64,000 bases of DNA from Euphorbia lathyris (GCF_963576675.1 NC_088916.1:87561501-87625500), one strand, 5' to 3'; shown: positions 9,149 through 20,219, counted from the first letter of the stretch. Notes: a model not told the origin generated them from the letters alone. Numbers and translations: made by a program.

Positions 9149-11831
9149 TATAAATGATTCCATTGTCTAAAAGTTTAGTAATCTCATTTTTGACTACTTC
9201 TTTCATGTTCGGATTTAAACGTCTTTGTCTATCCGCTTTAGGTGGCTTATCTTCTTCTAAGTGAATCCTATGCATTACAATACTAGGATTAATTCCTTTT
9301 AAATCTGAAATCTGCCATCCCATACTTCCTATTCTATTTCTAACAACTTCTTTCAATTTTTCTTCTTGATTTTCTGTTAATTTGTTAGAGATGATTATAG
9401 GTAGAGTATCACTTCCGCCTAGGAAAGTGTATCTCAGATGGTTTGGTAATTCTTTAAGTTCTAATTTAGGTGGAACTATTACTGAAGGCGGAACTGGTCC
9501 ATCTTCTCGAATTAAGGGCTCTGGGTCCTTATCTTCTAATTCTTCACCCATTATAGGTTCCATTATTTCTTCTCTTTGAACAATTTCATTAACACATTCT
9601 TCAACTAAATCAAGCTTCATACAAGCGAAATCCTCCATAGGATATTTCATTGCTTGATTCATATCGAACTCAATCTTATCATCACCTATTCTTAAAACTA
9701 CTTTTCCTTCCGACACATCAACTAGAGCACGTCCCGTGTTCATGAATGGTCTACCAAAGATTAGTGGACAATTAGCATCATAAGCAAAATCTAAGATAAC
9801 AAAGTCAGTAGGAAAAATAAATTTGTCAACTTTCACCAAAACGTCTTCAATTATACCATATGGTCTTTTAGTGGATTGATCCGCTAATTGCAAAACCATA
9901 TTGGTACGCTTGATGTCTTCTCCTAAACCTAATTTCTCAAAAATAGACAATGGCATCAAGTTTATACTAGCTCCTAAATCACAAAGACAACTTGGGAATT
10001 CCATATTTCCCAAAGTACACGGAATGGTAAAGCATCCGGGATCTTTGAGTTTAGTAGGTAATTTGCTTGATACTATCGAACTACATTCTTCAGAAAGTGA
10101 AATGGATGAAATTCCTTCCCAACTAATCTTTTTTGAGATTAAATCTTTCAAGAATTTTCCATAGTTAGGAATTTGCGTAATTGCATCCATGAATGTTAAA
10201 TTTATATGCAAATTTTTAAGTTTATCTAAAAATGATAAAAGTTGTTTATCATGGTCCTTATTTCGGACCCTGTGTGGAAAAGGTGGTTTTGGTACAAAAG
10301 GTTTCGGATTAGAGTCAATTTTTGTATCTTTTTGTTTTAATGTATCTTCTTTGGATTTTGGTAAATCATTTCCAGGTAAAGTTGAATTTCCGGGCATTTC
10401 CGGACCTATGTAGTTTTTTCCTGAGCGAAGAGTGATAGCCTTAACATGCTCTTTCGGATTTTCTTCCGTTTGGCTGGGAAGACTTCCCTCTTTGCGGGAT
10501 GGAATTGATTTAGCAAGTTGTCCAATTTGAACCTCCAAATTATGGATGCTAAATGATTGGTTTTTGATAAGCTGATCGAATTTATTTTCGATCCGTTTAA
10601 AACCATCGTCTTGATTACTTACCTTTCCATTCATAGCATCAATAAATTTGTCGATTTTTGAAGATAAAGTGCTAATCGTATCTCTTGTTTGATTTTGATA
10701 ATTATTTATCCGATATTGATTAGCATTTGCATTATTATTATTATTACCATCTTTCCAGTTAAAGTTAGGATGATTTCTCCATCCAGGATTATAAGTATTA
10801 GAATAAGGATTAGTAGTTTGGTTTTGTCCTTGGACAAAATTTACCTGTTCTATCTCATTCATACCTTCGTAATCAATGTCTCTCTGGATTGGATCATTAG
10901 GATCGCATGGTGCCATAAATTTATCAATTTTGTGCGATAAGGCAGAAAATTGGGCTTGTAACATTGCTACAGGATCAAGATTCATTATACCTTTAACCGA
11001 TGATGTACCTGAGGATGATGGTTTCGCTGTCGGTATATGGCCACGCTCGGCGGGCCACATACTGCTGTTGATTGCCATTTCTTCCAAAAGTTCTCTTGCT
11101 TGGGCGGACGTCTTCTTCATAAATAACCCTCCAGACATAGCATCTAATGAACCTCTAGTTGTAGGATTTAATCCATTATAGAATGTCTGCATTAAAAGTG
11201 CATCTGGCAGTTGGTGGTGTGGGCATAAACATTGAAGTTCTTTAAAACGTTCCCAAGCTTCATAAAGAGTTTCATTATCATTTTGTGTAAAAGATGTCAA
11301 CTCTTTGATGACTCTTGCGGTTTTTGCTAAGGGAAAATATTTTTGTAAAAATGCTTGGGCTAATTGGTCCCAAGTTTCAAATGTTGCAGCAGGCATAGAA
11401 GTTAACCAAATTTTTGCCTTATCCTTCAAAGTGAAAGGAAAGAGGCGAAGTTTGATTTCTTCGGCTGTTACATCAGTAATTTTAAAAGTGTCACAAATTT
11501 CTGAGAAATTTGTCAAATGTGCATTAGGGTTTTCGTTAGGTAGTCCATAAAACGTTACGTTGTTTTGCAACATATTAAGCAAAGCAGGCTTAATTTCAAA
11601 TTGATTTGCGTTTATACGGGGTCTAACTACACTATTAGTTACACCGGTCATTCCTGGCCTAGCATAATCCATAAGTGTCGGTGGATCGGCCATAATCTCT
11701 GGCTGGTCTACTTTGGTTTTTAAGGGTGTTTTGTCTTTGTTTTTGTTGTTTTTCTTGTTTTTCTTAAGTGTTCTTTCAATTTCTGGATCTAAAGGATCTG
11801 GTGGCGTGCCCGAATTTCGCAAACTGCGCAT
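9093..11831 (-). CDS. Athila gag and aspartic protease (frameshifted at the 3' end)
   Basis: A 912-residue frame. Residues about 75-260 hold the retrotransposon gag domain (a W-rich core, then a helical capsid-like part). I see no CCHC zinc knuckle. An Asn-rich linker is at 360-380. The protease active site is CDLGAS at 617-622, with Leu where most families have Ser or Thr, and an FGRP flap-proximal motif near 688. The last 20 or so residues are in the wrong frame: the expected reading switches near 9,148 into the RT frame. Start is the first ATG after a 190-bp leader beyond the primer site. Confidence 0.9.
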   Translation of the reverse strand: MRSLRNSGTPPDPLDPEIERTLKKNKKNNKNKDKTPLKTKVDQPEIMADPPTLMDYARPGMTGVTNSVVRPRINANQFEIKPALLNMLQNNVTFYGLPNENPNAHLTNFSEICDTFKITDVTAEEIKLRLFPFTLKDKAKIWLTSMPAATFETWDQLAQAFLQKYFPLAKTARVIKELTSFTQNDNETLYEAWERFKELQCLCPHHQLPDALLMQTFYNGLNPTTRGSLDAMSGGLFMKKTSAQARELLEEMAINSSMWPAERGHIPTAKPSSSGTSSVKGIMNLDPVAMLQAQFSALSHKIDKFMAPCDPNDPIQRDIDYEGMNEIEQVNFVQGQNQTTNPYSNTYNPGWRNHPNFNWKDGNNNNNANANQYRINNYQNQTRDTISTLSSKIDKFIDAMNGKVSNQDDGFKRIENKFDQLIKNQSFSIHNLEVQIGQLAKSIPSRKEGSLPSQTEENPKEHVKAITLRSGKNYIGPEMPGNSTLPGNDLPKSKEDTLKQKDTKIDSNPKPFVPKPPFPHRVRNKDHDKQLLSFLDKLKNLHINLTFMDAITQIPNYGKFLKDLISKKISWEGISSISLSEECSSIVSSKLPTKLKDPGCFTIPCTLGNMEFPSCLCDLGASINLMPLSIFEKLGLGEDIKRTNMVLQLADQSTKRPYGIIEDVLVKVDKFIFPTDFVILDFAYDANCPLIFGRPFMNTGRALVDVSEGKVVLRIGDDKIEFDMNQAMKYPMEDFACMKLDLVEECVNEIVQREEIMEPIMGEELEDKDPEPLIREDGPVPPSVIVPPKLELKELPNHLRYTFLGGSDTLPIIISNKLTENQEEKLKEVVRNRIGSMGWQISDLKGINPSIVMHRIHLEEDKPPKADRQRRLNPNMKEVVKNEITKLLDNGIIYIRIVNGLVQSIVYPKREV

Positions 11832-12000
11832 GAACTTGAAATTGTTACACGAGCCAAACTACCTTCAAAACAAAATTGAAAACAAGTATGTTATATAACT
11901 GAAAATAAATAAAATATAAAAATTGTATAAAAATAATGTATAAACCTATATTCGAAAATAAAATACAAAAAATAAAAATTTTGTCAAAAATTTTGGCGTA
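11832..12000 (-). other. Athila 5' leader
   Basis: AT-rich untranslated stretch between the primer binding site and the gag start codon. Nothing else recognised. Confidence 0.7.
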
Positions 12001-12018
12001 TCCCCGGCAACGGCGCCA
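12001..12018 (-). other. Primer binding site, tRNA-Asp type
   Basis: The minus strand reads TGGCGCCGTTGCCGGGGA directly inside the 5' LTR. This matches the 3' end of plant tRNA-Asp, the usual minus-strand primer of Athila elements. Five bases separate it from the LTR terminus at 12,024. Confidence 0.88.
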
Positions 12019-12023
12019 AAACT

Positions 12024-13583
12024 TGTTGAGCGATTTCCGCAAGTGCACGGTTTCGCTTGTAGTAATAAAAATATCGATCCCACAGGGATACGTTTTTTAA
12101 CGAAAAAACTTATTTTTTGAATTTGTTAATTTCGAACTAGTTAGATTTACTATTAAATGTAAATGAAAAGTGAAAATTGGTTTAATTGAATTTAGGAAAT
12201 TTGTTTAATTGAATTTGTGAACTTTGAGTATTTGAAAATGCTGGAATAAGATTTTATATTTAGAATAAATCGATTGTTAGAAAGGTCTTCTGATTTTAAG
12301 GATGAATTTTACAAAACAGGAACATTTAGAACTTTTTAGAAAAACGAAAGAATTTATTCATTTGCATTAATCAAAGAAAACAACTTAAACTTTGTATCAA
12401 TTATGATGATGAAATAAATGATGGAACCTCTAATTAATTGGCTTTGAACGCGACAAAACCCTTTCGGGATAGTTGCCCTTACTCAAATTAAAACTCTTTC
12501 AAGATGATAATTTGCCTAAGTGTTCAACAAAGTTTCCTTGTAATGATTTTGAATTCAAGTGCATATTAATGAAAACACCAGCCTCACTTATATTGGATTG
12601 GTTACCATAAGTGCTGCATAACGATTTGTCGAATAGAACGGACTTTATTAGATGAAATATAAATTGATACAAGTTTACAGAGAACAAGGAGCATCGAGTT
12701 CTTCGAGGGCGTGCAAGTGAAGGGCTTGATCGGTTCCGCTTCCTTGGGTTTCCTAAGAGGTTGTCAGGCTCAGGGGCGAACACTCTACTCAATCTTCTCG
12801 CTGTAACTTCGTAATAGGGATTCGGTCGGCCACTACCATGATGCAAACTAAAACAGGAACAATGTCTAAACGCTACTGAGTTGTAATTAAACTATAAACA
12901 ATATGTGTACCTCATCTTGTTTTGTACAGAATCTAATTTCTAACTCTCAAAATGTGTTTACTTAGAACTTCGACATAAGTTCTACGCTCTGATTCTATAT
13001 CTATATTATAACATTCACAGCCACTTTTTCTCAACATCAACTCTTTATTTATAGATGTTGAAGGGTTGTGTTTGAAGTGATGTATCCGTTGGTTAAGAGT
13101 CGTGTCCGTTGTGAAAGGACGTCTTTATCCACTTGAACGAACGCGTTTCTTGGATTTTCAGCATGTGTTAAATGCTCTTTGTAAATTTTCTGCACTTACC
13201 GAGGATGGTAATCCGCGGCCGTGAATGACGTAGCATTGAGTTGAGCTTCGGACGAAGGGGAGAAATAGCTATACCACGCGTGTCGCGGCCGCGGGTTGAG
13301 GATCCACTGTCGCGGCCCGGTGATTTTTCTCACTTCTTAGCTTTCATTCGTGTCTTCAACTTGGCGCTTTCGATTTACGTCGTCTTTGACTCCTTTTGTA
13401 GGGCTTTTCTTTTGTTTTAGATCCTTTTTCGTTCCTATTTGGATTTTACCAAATATTTAGGTACCTTGCAAGAAAGAAAGATATTCGAGAGTAAAAGTAA
13501 TCTAAACAGATATAAATAACACGAATTTGTAATAAAAATGATGTAAATGTTAATGATATTTTAGGTATATTTTGGGCTTAACA
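12024..13583 (-). repeat. 5' LTR of the Athila element (complete, 1,560 bp)
   Basis: Plus strand begins TGTTGA and ends TTAACA. It contains GC-rich blocks at about 13,195-13,235 and 13,274-13,322 with GCGGCCGC cores. A 115-codon open frame within it (12,499-12,846) has no recognisable domain and is likely fortuitous. The flanking 5 bp on the right are CTTTC (13,584-13,588); the matching target copy would lie outside the window. Confidence 0.95.
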
Positions 13584-13588
13584 CTTTC

Positions 13589-15319
13589 CTATTTGCTTCC
13601 CGAATTAGGGGGGTTAGCATATGGAGACCGATTTGGATTGAAGGGAGCTCCGTGCCAAATAAGGCTTCGTTCGCCAGATCAGCCATACGCAGCTCACGAC
13701 AGCCAAACTCCAAACAGCAGCCACTTGAGCACCAAACCTGCATCGGATGAGTCTGTCAAAAAAATATCGAAATTGTCATTTTGCATTAGCCGCTGACTGA
13801 AAATAGACCCAATTTCCTACCAAAGCCGTCTTGCGAATGAACATTGCAGAAAAAGATGATCAATGCTTTCCACCGATGATAGACACAAAACACACCGGGA
13901 AACTAGATGGATTCCTTTCTGCTGAAGAATGTTCTGTGTTAAGATTTTACCATACATCACCTTCTATAAGGTTATTGAACGGGACGGTGGGATGTGAGTT
14001 CCCCATACAAACCGGTGCCAATTAACCGGGGTCAGCTCCGTACAAAAGGCTTGATACATCTCCTTGACCGTGAATTTTCCTTTAGTAGAAGGTTTCCAAA
14101 TGCACAAGTCACTAGGATCTAAGCCACGCGAAACCGCGAGAATATTACCCTGGACTGCCGTCGGGAGCTGGTCAATGTGGTGCCAGGACGAGTCAGTCAG
14201 GAAATGATCCACACTGCTGAACGTTTGCCGCTGACGTGCAGGTGACCAGCCGAGTTGCTCAGCCATAGTAGGGTGGATCCAACTGTCCGTCCAAAAGTTC
14301 AGACGGGAGACTTGACCAATCCACCAATACGAATGGCCTCTCACTGTAGCATATGACAGCCTACAGGACGACCATACTGAAGAAGGTGCAATTGAAGGTT
14401 TCGGGACCCTGTGCTTGAAAAAAACTGACATTTCAGTAAGTTGATGATCCAGCTATCACCCTGTAGCAGATCCCAACTCATTTTCCCTAGCAATGCCTGA
14501 TTAAAAAGCCTGTAATCCTTGATACCAAGCCCCCCGGCTTCCAAACTTTGGCAACCGACATGGCACGACACCGTAACCAGCTTCCGTTTATCAGTGCAGC
14601 CCGTCCACAAGAAGTTATGGACACATCTGTTTAATTTCTTAAGAAGGCTTACCGGCCATTTGTAGACAAGAAAAGAATGAACTAAGGCCCTTGTCACAGC
14701 AGATTTCACAAGAGTTAGCCTTCCTGCAAGCGAAAGGGCAGTCCCTTTACATTTACTGAATTGCCTAAGGAACTTGTCGGCCAGGCTGCAGGGGAACCGA
14801 GCTATTGGAGCTCCCTTAAAGACCGGCACACCCAAATAGGTGAACGGTAGCTTTTCCTCCTGGATCCATAGGAAATGCGGGAGGCGGTTCGCACGGGTTC
14901 GAGTGACAAATATACCAAGATAGATTGACGATTTGTTCCAACTCACCTGTTGACCCGAGACTGAACCATAAAATTGAAACACGGACTTGAGAGTGCGAAT
15001 ATTCCTCATGGAGGCAACCCCAAAAATTAGGACATCGTCAGTATACAGAAGATGGGAAAGAAAATTTGTTGCCACCGGAATAACACATAGGAGTGAAAGC
15101 TCCCTCAGTTTCAAGATTCGACATCCATCTGGAAAAAAAGTCCTCAGCGATTCCGAACAGAATAGGGGAAAGGGGATCTCCATGTCTAACTCCTCTCGAG
15201 CAACTAACATAGCCTTTGGGGGCTCCGCCCAGCATAACTGAAATCCGTGATGAGGATAGGATGTTAAGAATCCAATCTCTAAAAGTAATAGAAAACCCAA
15301 ACGTTTCAAGAACCGTCAA
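13589..15319 (-). pseudogene. LINE (L1-like non-LTR retrotransposon) RT fragment
   Basis: Minus-strand remnant of a plant LINE ORF2. A GDPLSPILF motif (about 15,170-15,240) and a YTDD catalytic box (about 15,030-15,060) identify the RT. These are followed by the thumb and a zf-RVT-type region (13,964-14,431). Weak C-terminal text reaches about 13,600. The frame breaks near 15,130, 14,400 and again beyond 13,960, so it is dead. The endonuclease and the RT N-terminus are missing. The 3' end is cut off by the Athila LTR, so the Athila element probably jumped into this LINE. Confidence 0.88.
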
Positions 15320-15344
15320 CAGGAAAGTCCAAAATAAATTAATA

Positions 15345-15846
15345 AAAACATATCATAATTTCTAAAATAATTGGAAAACAAAAAAAAGTAAAAAATTACT
15401 TTGGCAACATGAAAGTTGTTACTATTAATATAATATTAGCAACGATGGTATTGCTGTGCAATAGGAAAATATATAGCAACGACAGGTGTTGTTGCGAAAC
15501 GTCAAAATAAACAGCAACAATAAATGTTGTTGCAAAATACCAACATATATAACAATGTTAAAACTTGTTGTGAAACGTTATAATATATAGAAACGCTGAC
15601 ACTTGTAGCAAAAGACAACTTTCATTCTCTCACCTACGATCAAGATTTCGCAAAGACAAAGCTTTCACAATAAGCGTTTTGTTGCCAAATATATATTTTT
15701 AGCAACAACAGAAAGTCGTTGCATAAACCTTTAGTAACGGAATGTATCAAAACGACCAAAAGTCGTTGCAAAATATGACATGTCGTTGCCAAACATATTT
15801 TTGGCAACAACTTTTTCCGTTACCAAAAATCAATTTTCTTGTAGTG
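15345..15846. mobile_element. Terminal region of a CACTA transposon
   Basis: Ends in TTTTCTTGTAGTG (15,834-15,846), the inverse of the CACTACAAGAAAA terminus of plant CACTA (En/Spm) elements. The 500 bp inside it carry about ten variants of a short unit containing GTTGTTGC or its complement GCAACAAC in both orientations. This is the usual layout of subterminal transposase-binding repeats. The opposite end was not found nearby. It belongs to a different family from the CACTA element at 48,365, whose subterminal repeats are unlike these. Confidence 0.72.
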
Positions 15847-16312
15847 ATGTGATGTTGAAGATCCTATATTCTTTGAAGAAGCTGTTGAAGAAGAAAAATG
15901 GAGGATTGCAATGGATTCTGAAATTCAGTGTATTGAGAAGAACATGACATAGGTTCTAACAGATTTACCTAGCGGTACTAAGAAAATTGGGGTCAAATGG
16001 ATCTACAAAACTAAGAGGAATGAACATGGTGAGGTGATAAAATACAAAGCACGCCTCGTAGCAAAAGGGTACTCGCAAAGGGAAGGAGTAGACTACTCAG
16101 AGGTTTATGCTCCAGTTGCAAGACTAGACATTGTTCGAACCATCACTGCAGTAGCCGCACACAAAGGTTGGAAAATATTTCAACTTGATGTCAAATGTGC
16201 TTTTCTACATGGTGAACTTAGTGAAAAAGTGTATGTTGAACAACCAAAGGGATATGTGAAGAAGGGAGAGGAGTGCAAGGTGTATCAACTTCATAAAGCT
16301 TTGAAAACATAA
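15847..16312 (+). pseudogene. Ty1/copia reverse transcriptase N-terminal fragment
   Basis: Plus-strand frame from 15,851 with typical copia RVT_2 text (for example KARLVAKGYSQ and QLDVKCAFLHG). A premature TAG occurs at 15,950. It stops abruptly at 16,312, before the catalytic DD box, where opposite-strand copia sequence begins. Its left edge is the CACTA terminus. It could be the missing RT of the neighbouring minus-strand copia element after an inversion, or part of a separate insertion. Confidence 0.85.
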
Positions 16313-17764
16313 CTACCTCCTTACTGCCTCCTCCACAACTGCCTCCACCACAACTGTCTCCTCCACAACTACCTCCTTACTCCCACCAAAATTCGTGATG
16401 TCTAGGTCCACGACCTCTAGTCCTGCATCACCAGTATTAGATGCGCCCAGACTATCCTTGTACATTATCTGCTCGTTGAAAACAACATCCCGATTGCAAA
16501 TAATCTTCCTGTTTTGACTGTCCCAGAATCGATATCTGAAATCATTACCACCGTATCCAATAAACGTGCACTTAATAGACTTCACATCTAACTTACTTCT
16601 CTCAAGGGGACCAATATGAACATATGAATCACATCCAAATACTCGTAGAAAGGATAGATTTACCTGTTTGGCACTCCAAGCCTCTTCAGGAATGCCACTC
16701 TCCAAGGGACTCGATGGCCCTCTGTTGATCAAGAATGCTGCAGTGTTAACTGCTTCTGCCCAGAACGTCTTCGGAAGTCCGCACTTCAGCCTCATGCTTC
16801 TAGCACGCTCACACAGAGTTTTGTTCATTCGTTCTGCAACTCTATTCTCTTGAGGAGTTCCTTTCAGAGTCTTCTCGATGCGAATTCCATTCTCAGCACA
16901 GAATTCCTTGAATTCCCTAAGCTCATACTCTCCACCATTGTCAGACCTCAAACACTTTACCTTCAAACCTGTCTCATTCTCAACCCGGGCCTTCCATTTT
17001 CGAAAGGAATCAAAAGCATCAGATTTCTTTCTCAGAAAATAGATCCACACTTTCCTAGTGGAGTCGTCAATGAGGGTCATGTAATACAAAGCTCCACCAA
17101 GAGATTTCATAGGTGCAGGACCCCATAGATCGTTGTGAACTAACTCCAACTTCTCTTTCTTCAAAGTTCTGCCACCCTTAGAGAAACTGACTCTTTTTTT
17201 ATTCCCAAAGATGCAATCGTCACACAGCCCAAGATCAGCAGATTTCAGACCCGGCAACAGACCCTTTGAACATAGCACTTTCATCCCCTTTTCACTAATG
17301 TGACCAAGACGACAGTGCCACAAATCTCCATTGAAATTCTCCCTCATGACATCAATGCTATTGAAAACGTTGTCTATTAAGTACAACGATCCAACCTTCT
17401 CACCACGGGCAACCACCATGGCTCCTTTGGTCATTTTCCAAGCACCAGCTGCAAAGATTACACAATAACCTTCATCATCCATTTGCCCAATGGACAACAG
17501 ATTTCTCTTTAGGCCAGGAACATGCTTTACTCCAGACAGCTTTATCACAGATCCATTCGGAGATTTGATCGAAACATCTCCCTTCCCTACAATCTCCAAA
17601 GGCTCATCATCAGCAAGATAAACCTTTCCGGATTTCCCAAGGGTATAGTTTTCCATCAAATCTGCACTACTACATGAATGAAACGAAGCTCCTGAGTCTA
17701 ATACCCAAGACTCCAGAGGACTTCTTACACTCAATACCAGGGCTTCTGCTGCTGTTTCTGCAGT
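16313..17764 (-). CDS. Copia protease and integrase (RT missing)
   Basis: A 473-residue frame counted from Met at 17,734, and open back to the gag stop. Protease active site DSGAS at 13-17. GAG-pre-integrase zinc site H140, H145, C171, C174. Integrase core D202, D265, E301 with the SDNGGEY box. The frame ends in a Val/Glu-rich, low-complexity tail encoded by a GGAGG-type minisatellite, then stops at the junction with the inverted RT fragment. The reverse transcriptase and 3' LTR expected to the left are absent. Confidence 0.88.
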   Translation of the reverse strand, partial: TAETAAEALVLSVRSPLESWVLDSGASFHSCSSADLMENYTLGKSGKVYLADDEPLEIVGKGDVSIKSPNGSVIKLSGVKHVPGLKRNLLSIGQMDDEGYCVIFAAGAWKMTKGAMVVARGEKVGSLYLIDNVFNSIDVMRENFNGDLWHCRLGHISEKGMKVLCSKGLLPGLKSADLGLCDDCIFGNKKRVSFSKGGRTLKKEKLELVHNDLWGPAPMKSLGGALYYMTLIDDSTRKVWIYFLRKKSDAFDSFRKWKARVENETGLKVKCLRSDNGGEYELREFKEFCAENGIRIEKTLKGTPQENRVAERMNKTLCERARSMRLKCGLPKTFWAEAVNTAAFLINRGPSSPLESGIPEEAWSAKQVNLSFLRVFGCDSYVHIGPLERSKLDVKSIKCTFIGYGGNDFRYRFWDSQNRKIICNRDVVFNEQIMYKDSLGASNTGDAGLEVVDLDITNFGGSKEVVVEETVVVEAVVEEAVRR

Positions 17765-18511
17765 TCAATTACTCAGAATCAACGCATCACCAAAATCCTC
17801 GCTGGCTGAATTCACTGACTTCTCCTTCTGCGGTGCCTTGCATTCACTCTTGTAATGACCATTCTCATTACAATTCCAGCACTTGATGTGGCTCTTGTCC
17901 TTCGCAGGTTTCCCTCTCCCTTTGGACTTAGACCTGCCACGATTCTGCTTTGACCTGCGATTTGACCTGCCCCGATTCTCTGCATTCAAGGCTGATCCAG
18001 ATGTGGAACCTGACTCTTTCCTGCGAATCTCCTCGCTTATAATCAAGTCTCTGACATCATCAAACCTAAGTTTTTCTTTCCCTGCTGAAGCACTTAGGGC
18101 AGTAACCGTGCCGCTCCAACTCTCTGGTAAAGAAGATAACAGAATTAGGGCTAATACCTCTTCGTCGAAATCAATATCTACATAACTTAATTGAGTGATT
18201 GTCATATTAAAATCATTCAGGTGCGTCGCCACTGCTATATTCTCCGTCATCTGCAGATTAAACAGTCGCCGCATCAGATGAACTTTATTTGCCGTGGAAG
18301 GCTTCTCGTACAACGAACTCAAGATCTCCAACATCTCCTTCGTGGTCTTTGCCTTCACCGTGTGATGCCCCACGTTTCTGGACAGCGACAGGTGAATCAC
18401 GCTCATCGCTTTTCTGTCCAACAGCTTCCACTCTTCATCATACATATCCTCCGGCTGCTCACCCAAAGGCTGGTACAAATCTTTACCGTACAGGTAATCC
18501 TCGATCTGCAT
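17765..18511 (-). CDS. Copia gag with zinc knuckle
   Basis: A 248-residue gag. The UBN2-like copia gag domain spans about 1-170, followed by a basic RGRSK-rich linker and one CCHC knuckle (CWNCNENGHYKSEC). It ends at an in-frame TGA (17,765-17,767), after which the same frame continues into protease. Copia elements normally use a single gag-pol frame, so the TGA is either a disabling mutation or a readthrough site. Start is the first ATG after the primer site. Confidence 0.86.
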   Translation of the reverse strand: MQIEDYLYGKDLYQPLGEQPEDMYDEEWKLLDRKAMSVIHLSLSRNVGHHTVKAKTTKEMLEILSSLYEKPSTANKVHLMRRLFNLQMTENIAVATHLNDFNMTITQLSYVDIDFDEEVLALILLSSLPESWSGTVTALSASAGKEKLRFDDVRDLIISEEIRRKESGSTSGSALNAENRGRSNRRSKQNRGRSKSKGRGKPAKDKSHIKCWNCNENGHYKSECKAPQKEKSVNSASEDFGDALILSN

Positions 18512-18585
18512 CTTCTAGAAACCGAAATCCGAACCATCGAATTTCTCCATAGGGGTTTTTCCGTCTCCCATCGTAATTACCCTCA

Positions 18586-18596
18586 CTCTGATACCA
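18586..18596 (-). other. Primer binding site, tRNA-iMet type
   Basis: Minus strand reads TGGTATCAGAG two bases inside the LTR end, the standard copia primer site. Confidence 0.9.
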
Positions 18597-18598
18597 TT

Positions 18599-18838
18599 TG
18601 TTAGGAATGATTGAAATTACGATAAACGAAAAATAAGCAAACATACAAGAATTGTTTACCCAGTTCGCCACTCGATTAGAATGACTACGTCTGGGGGCAC
18701 TACCAAGCCAGGATATTTCACTATAATGAATAAGATGCAGATTACAGAGAAAGAGGTTACATTTACCCAGTTGGATCGCTGCAGTTGGGCCCATCGCTTC
18801 AGCTGGGCCTATATATATTAGTCTCCATAAGCCCAACA
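18599..18838 (-). repeat. 5' LTR of the minus-strand copia element
   Basis: About 240 bp, plus strand TGTTAGG...CCCAACA, positioned directly beside the primer site. The inner edge is certain. The outer edge is inferred from the matching terminal heptamers. A partial repeat of ATCGCTTTCCTC just outside may obscure the target duplication. Confidence 0.75.
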
Positions 18839-19680
18839 TCGCTTTCCTCAACGGATGAATCGCTTTCCTCCATTATTACTTACTGACTATAGCTGCGGTG
18901 GAAGAACAATAAATTGGAAAAATATGAAACGTTTGCTAGTAAATAATGCATATATTATAGTCATCCGAAAGAATTATTTAAGAATGCAAAATACATCATA
19001 AATGTAAAACATGTGTCTCTTCGAATCCCCCAACCCTTCCATCATTGGGCATACATGGAGTAATAACTATATTTGTTTTGGAACTTGGAATTTGAATAGA
19101 CGAGAAGGTTTAGTGGGAAATTATAATCAATAATTAATGTTTCTAATAAAAAATAATTATATTTAATGACAAGTTGCAACTTGTACATGTTATATTTGCA
19201 GTACATATTTAATGTAAAAAATGTTTAAAATTTACTCCTCTGTCTTGGTAAAATACCTAAAAAAACATTATTTTGTAGATGACAATTATAGACACCTTAA
19301 TATGATTTATACAGACAATCTGGCATGATTGACATTGATTGTTTCACCCGTATTTTAATTTGGGCCATTTTCATAATTAATTATTTAATTCAGCCTTGAT
19401 ATCTGACGGAATTTCCTTCACTGGAATGCTTCCATGTGAGGCGCTATTGGATTCGTCGCGGACACTCCGATACTTAAGTTACAGATTGGTTTGATTATCT
19501 ACTTTTCACATTATGTTTATAATTTAATATATTATAACTAAATTTACACTTAAAACCTAGGATTAAATTTGACCTTATCCTTTTAATTTGGATATAAACA
19601 AAATAAAATATAAAAATATAGTAAAAAGGACACCGCATAAAGTTAGATTTCCCAAAGTTAGGTATTCCCCTTTTATGCCT
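18839..19680. other. Non-coding stretch, nothing recognised
   Basis: AT-rich sequence without an open frame of note, terminal repeats or RNA-gene pattern. It may be remnant host intergenic DNA upstream of the promoter-like piece at 19,685. Confidence 0.5.
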
Positions 19681-19684
19681 TTTC

Positions 19685-19786
19685 TATAAATCCAATGCAC
19701 AGTTCGATTAGAATCGGCGGCGGCGCTGAACTCCAGCTTTATGAAATTTTAGGTTCCCATTGAGTCTCCCGACCGTCAATTTTCAG
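19685..19786 (+). promoter_or_regulatory. Possible host gene promoter and first exon end
   Basis: TATAAA at 19,685-19,690 is followed by a GC-richer stretch (GGCGGCGGCG) and a good splice donor, CAG/GTAA, at 19,786/19,787, then a pyrimidine-rich start of an intron. This looks like a plant 5' UTR exon. A short ATG AAA TTT TAG frame lies inside it. No downstream coding exon is visible because transposon sequence follows. Inference only. Confidence 0.35.
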
Positions 19787-19845
19787 GTAAAACTTCTTCT
19801 CTTTGCGTTGTCTTTTCTTCCGATTTCCAATTAGCTATTCATTTA

Positions 19846-20050
19846 TGGGATAAGATACCAAAATAGGCCTAAGGTTTTTTGGGAAGTACAAATTTAGGTT
19901 CAACGTTCAAAATAGCACCAATACAGGCTTAAGGTTTACAACATAGCATCAATTTAGGCCTCAAGTACAAAATAGCACCAATATAGGTTTAATGTTTACA
20001 AAATAATACAAATTTAAGCTTAACGTTTAAAAAATATATCCAATTTAAAC
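19846..20050. mobile_element. MITE-like repeat, partial copy
   Basis: Begins GGGATAAGATACCAAAATAG and contains repeated variants of 'CAATTTAGGCCT...AAAATAGCACCAATA'. The same terminal and internal words make up the complete fold-back element at 50,809-51,141. Only one end is recognisable here. Confidence 0.6.
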
Positions 20051-20219
20051 TAAATGTCACAATTAAATTAACCATATTATATTTTTTTTCCTAGTAACTT
20101 TATATGTTATCTTTTTGTTTAGTTCTATTTTCTTATTTGTTATAATACAATTAATTAGTTTTCTTGTCTATTAAAATCTTATATTTGTTTTTCATAAACC
20201 ATTCCATGACTCCTAAATT

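Larger units (their letters stand above)
1..13583 (-). mobile_element. Athila-lineage Ty3/gypsy retrotransposon, nearly complete
   Basis: Minus-strand LTR retrotransposon. Its 5' LTR is at the right (12,024-13,583) and its 3' LTR runs off the left edge of the window. Between them, in element order, come a tRNA-Asp-type primer site, gag-protease, RT/RNase H/integrase and two accessory ORFs. RT and integrase text, the primer site and the extra ORFs after integrase all fit the Athila group. Base 1 aligns with 12,437 of the other LTR, so about 413 bp lie outside the window and the full element is about 14 kb. By eye the LTRs differ at only ten to twelve places over 1,147 bp, so the insertion is recent. 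Its right edge abuts a LINE at 13,584. Confidence 0.93.

Noticed and set aside
12499..12846. 115-codon frame in the Athila 5' LTR as a gene
   Set aside because: No domain is visible, it lies in non-coding LTR, and small changes between the two LTR copies are not codon-biased. Most likely fortuitous.
15345..15846. CRISPR-like array of short repeats
   Set aside because: Units are irregular, occur in both orientations and have no fixed spacer length. The closing CACTA terminus explains them.
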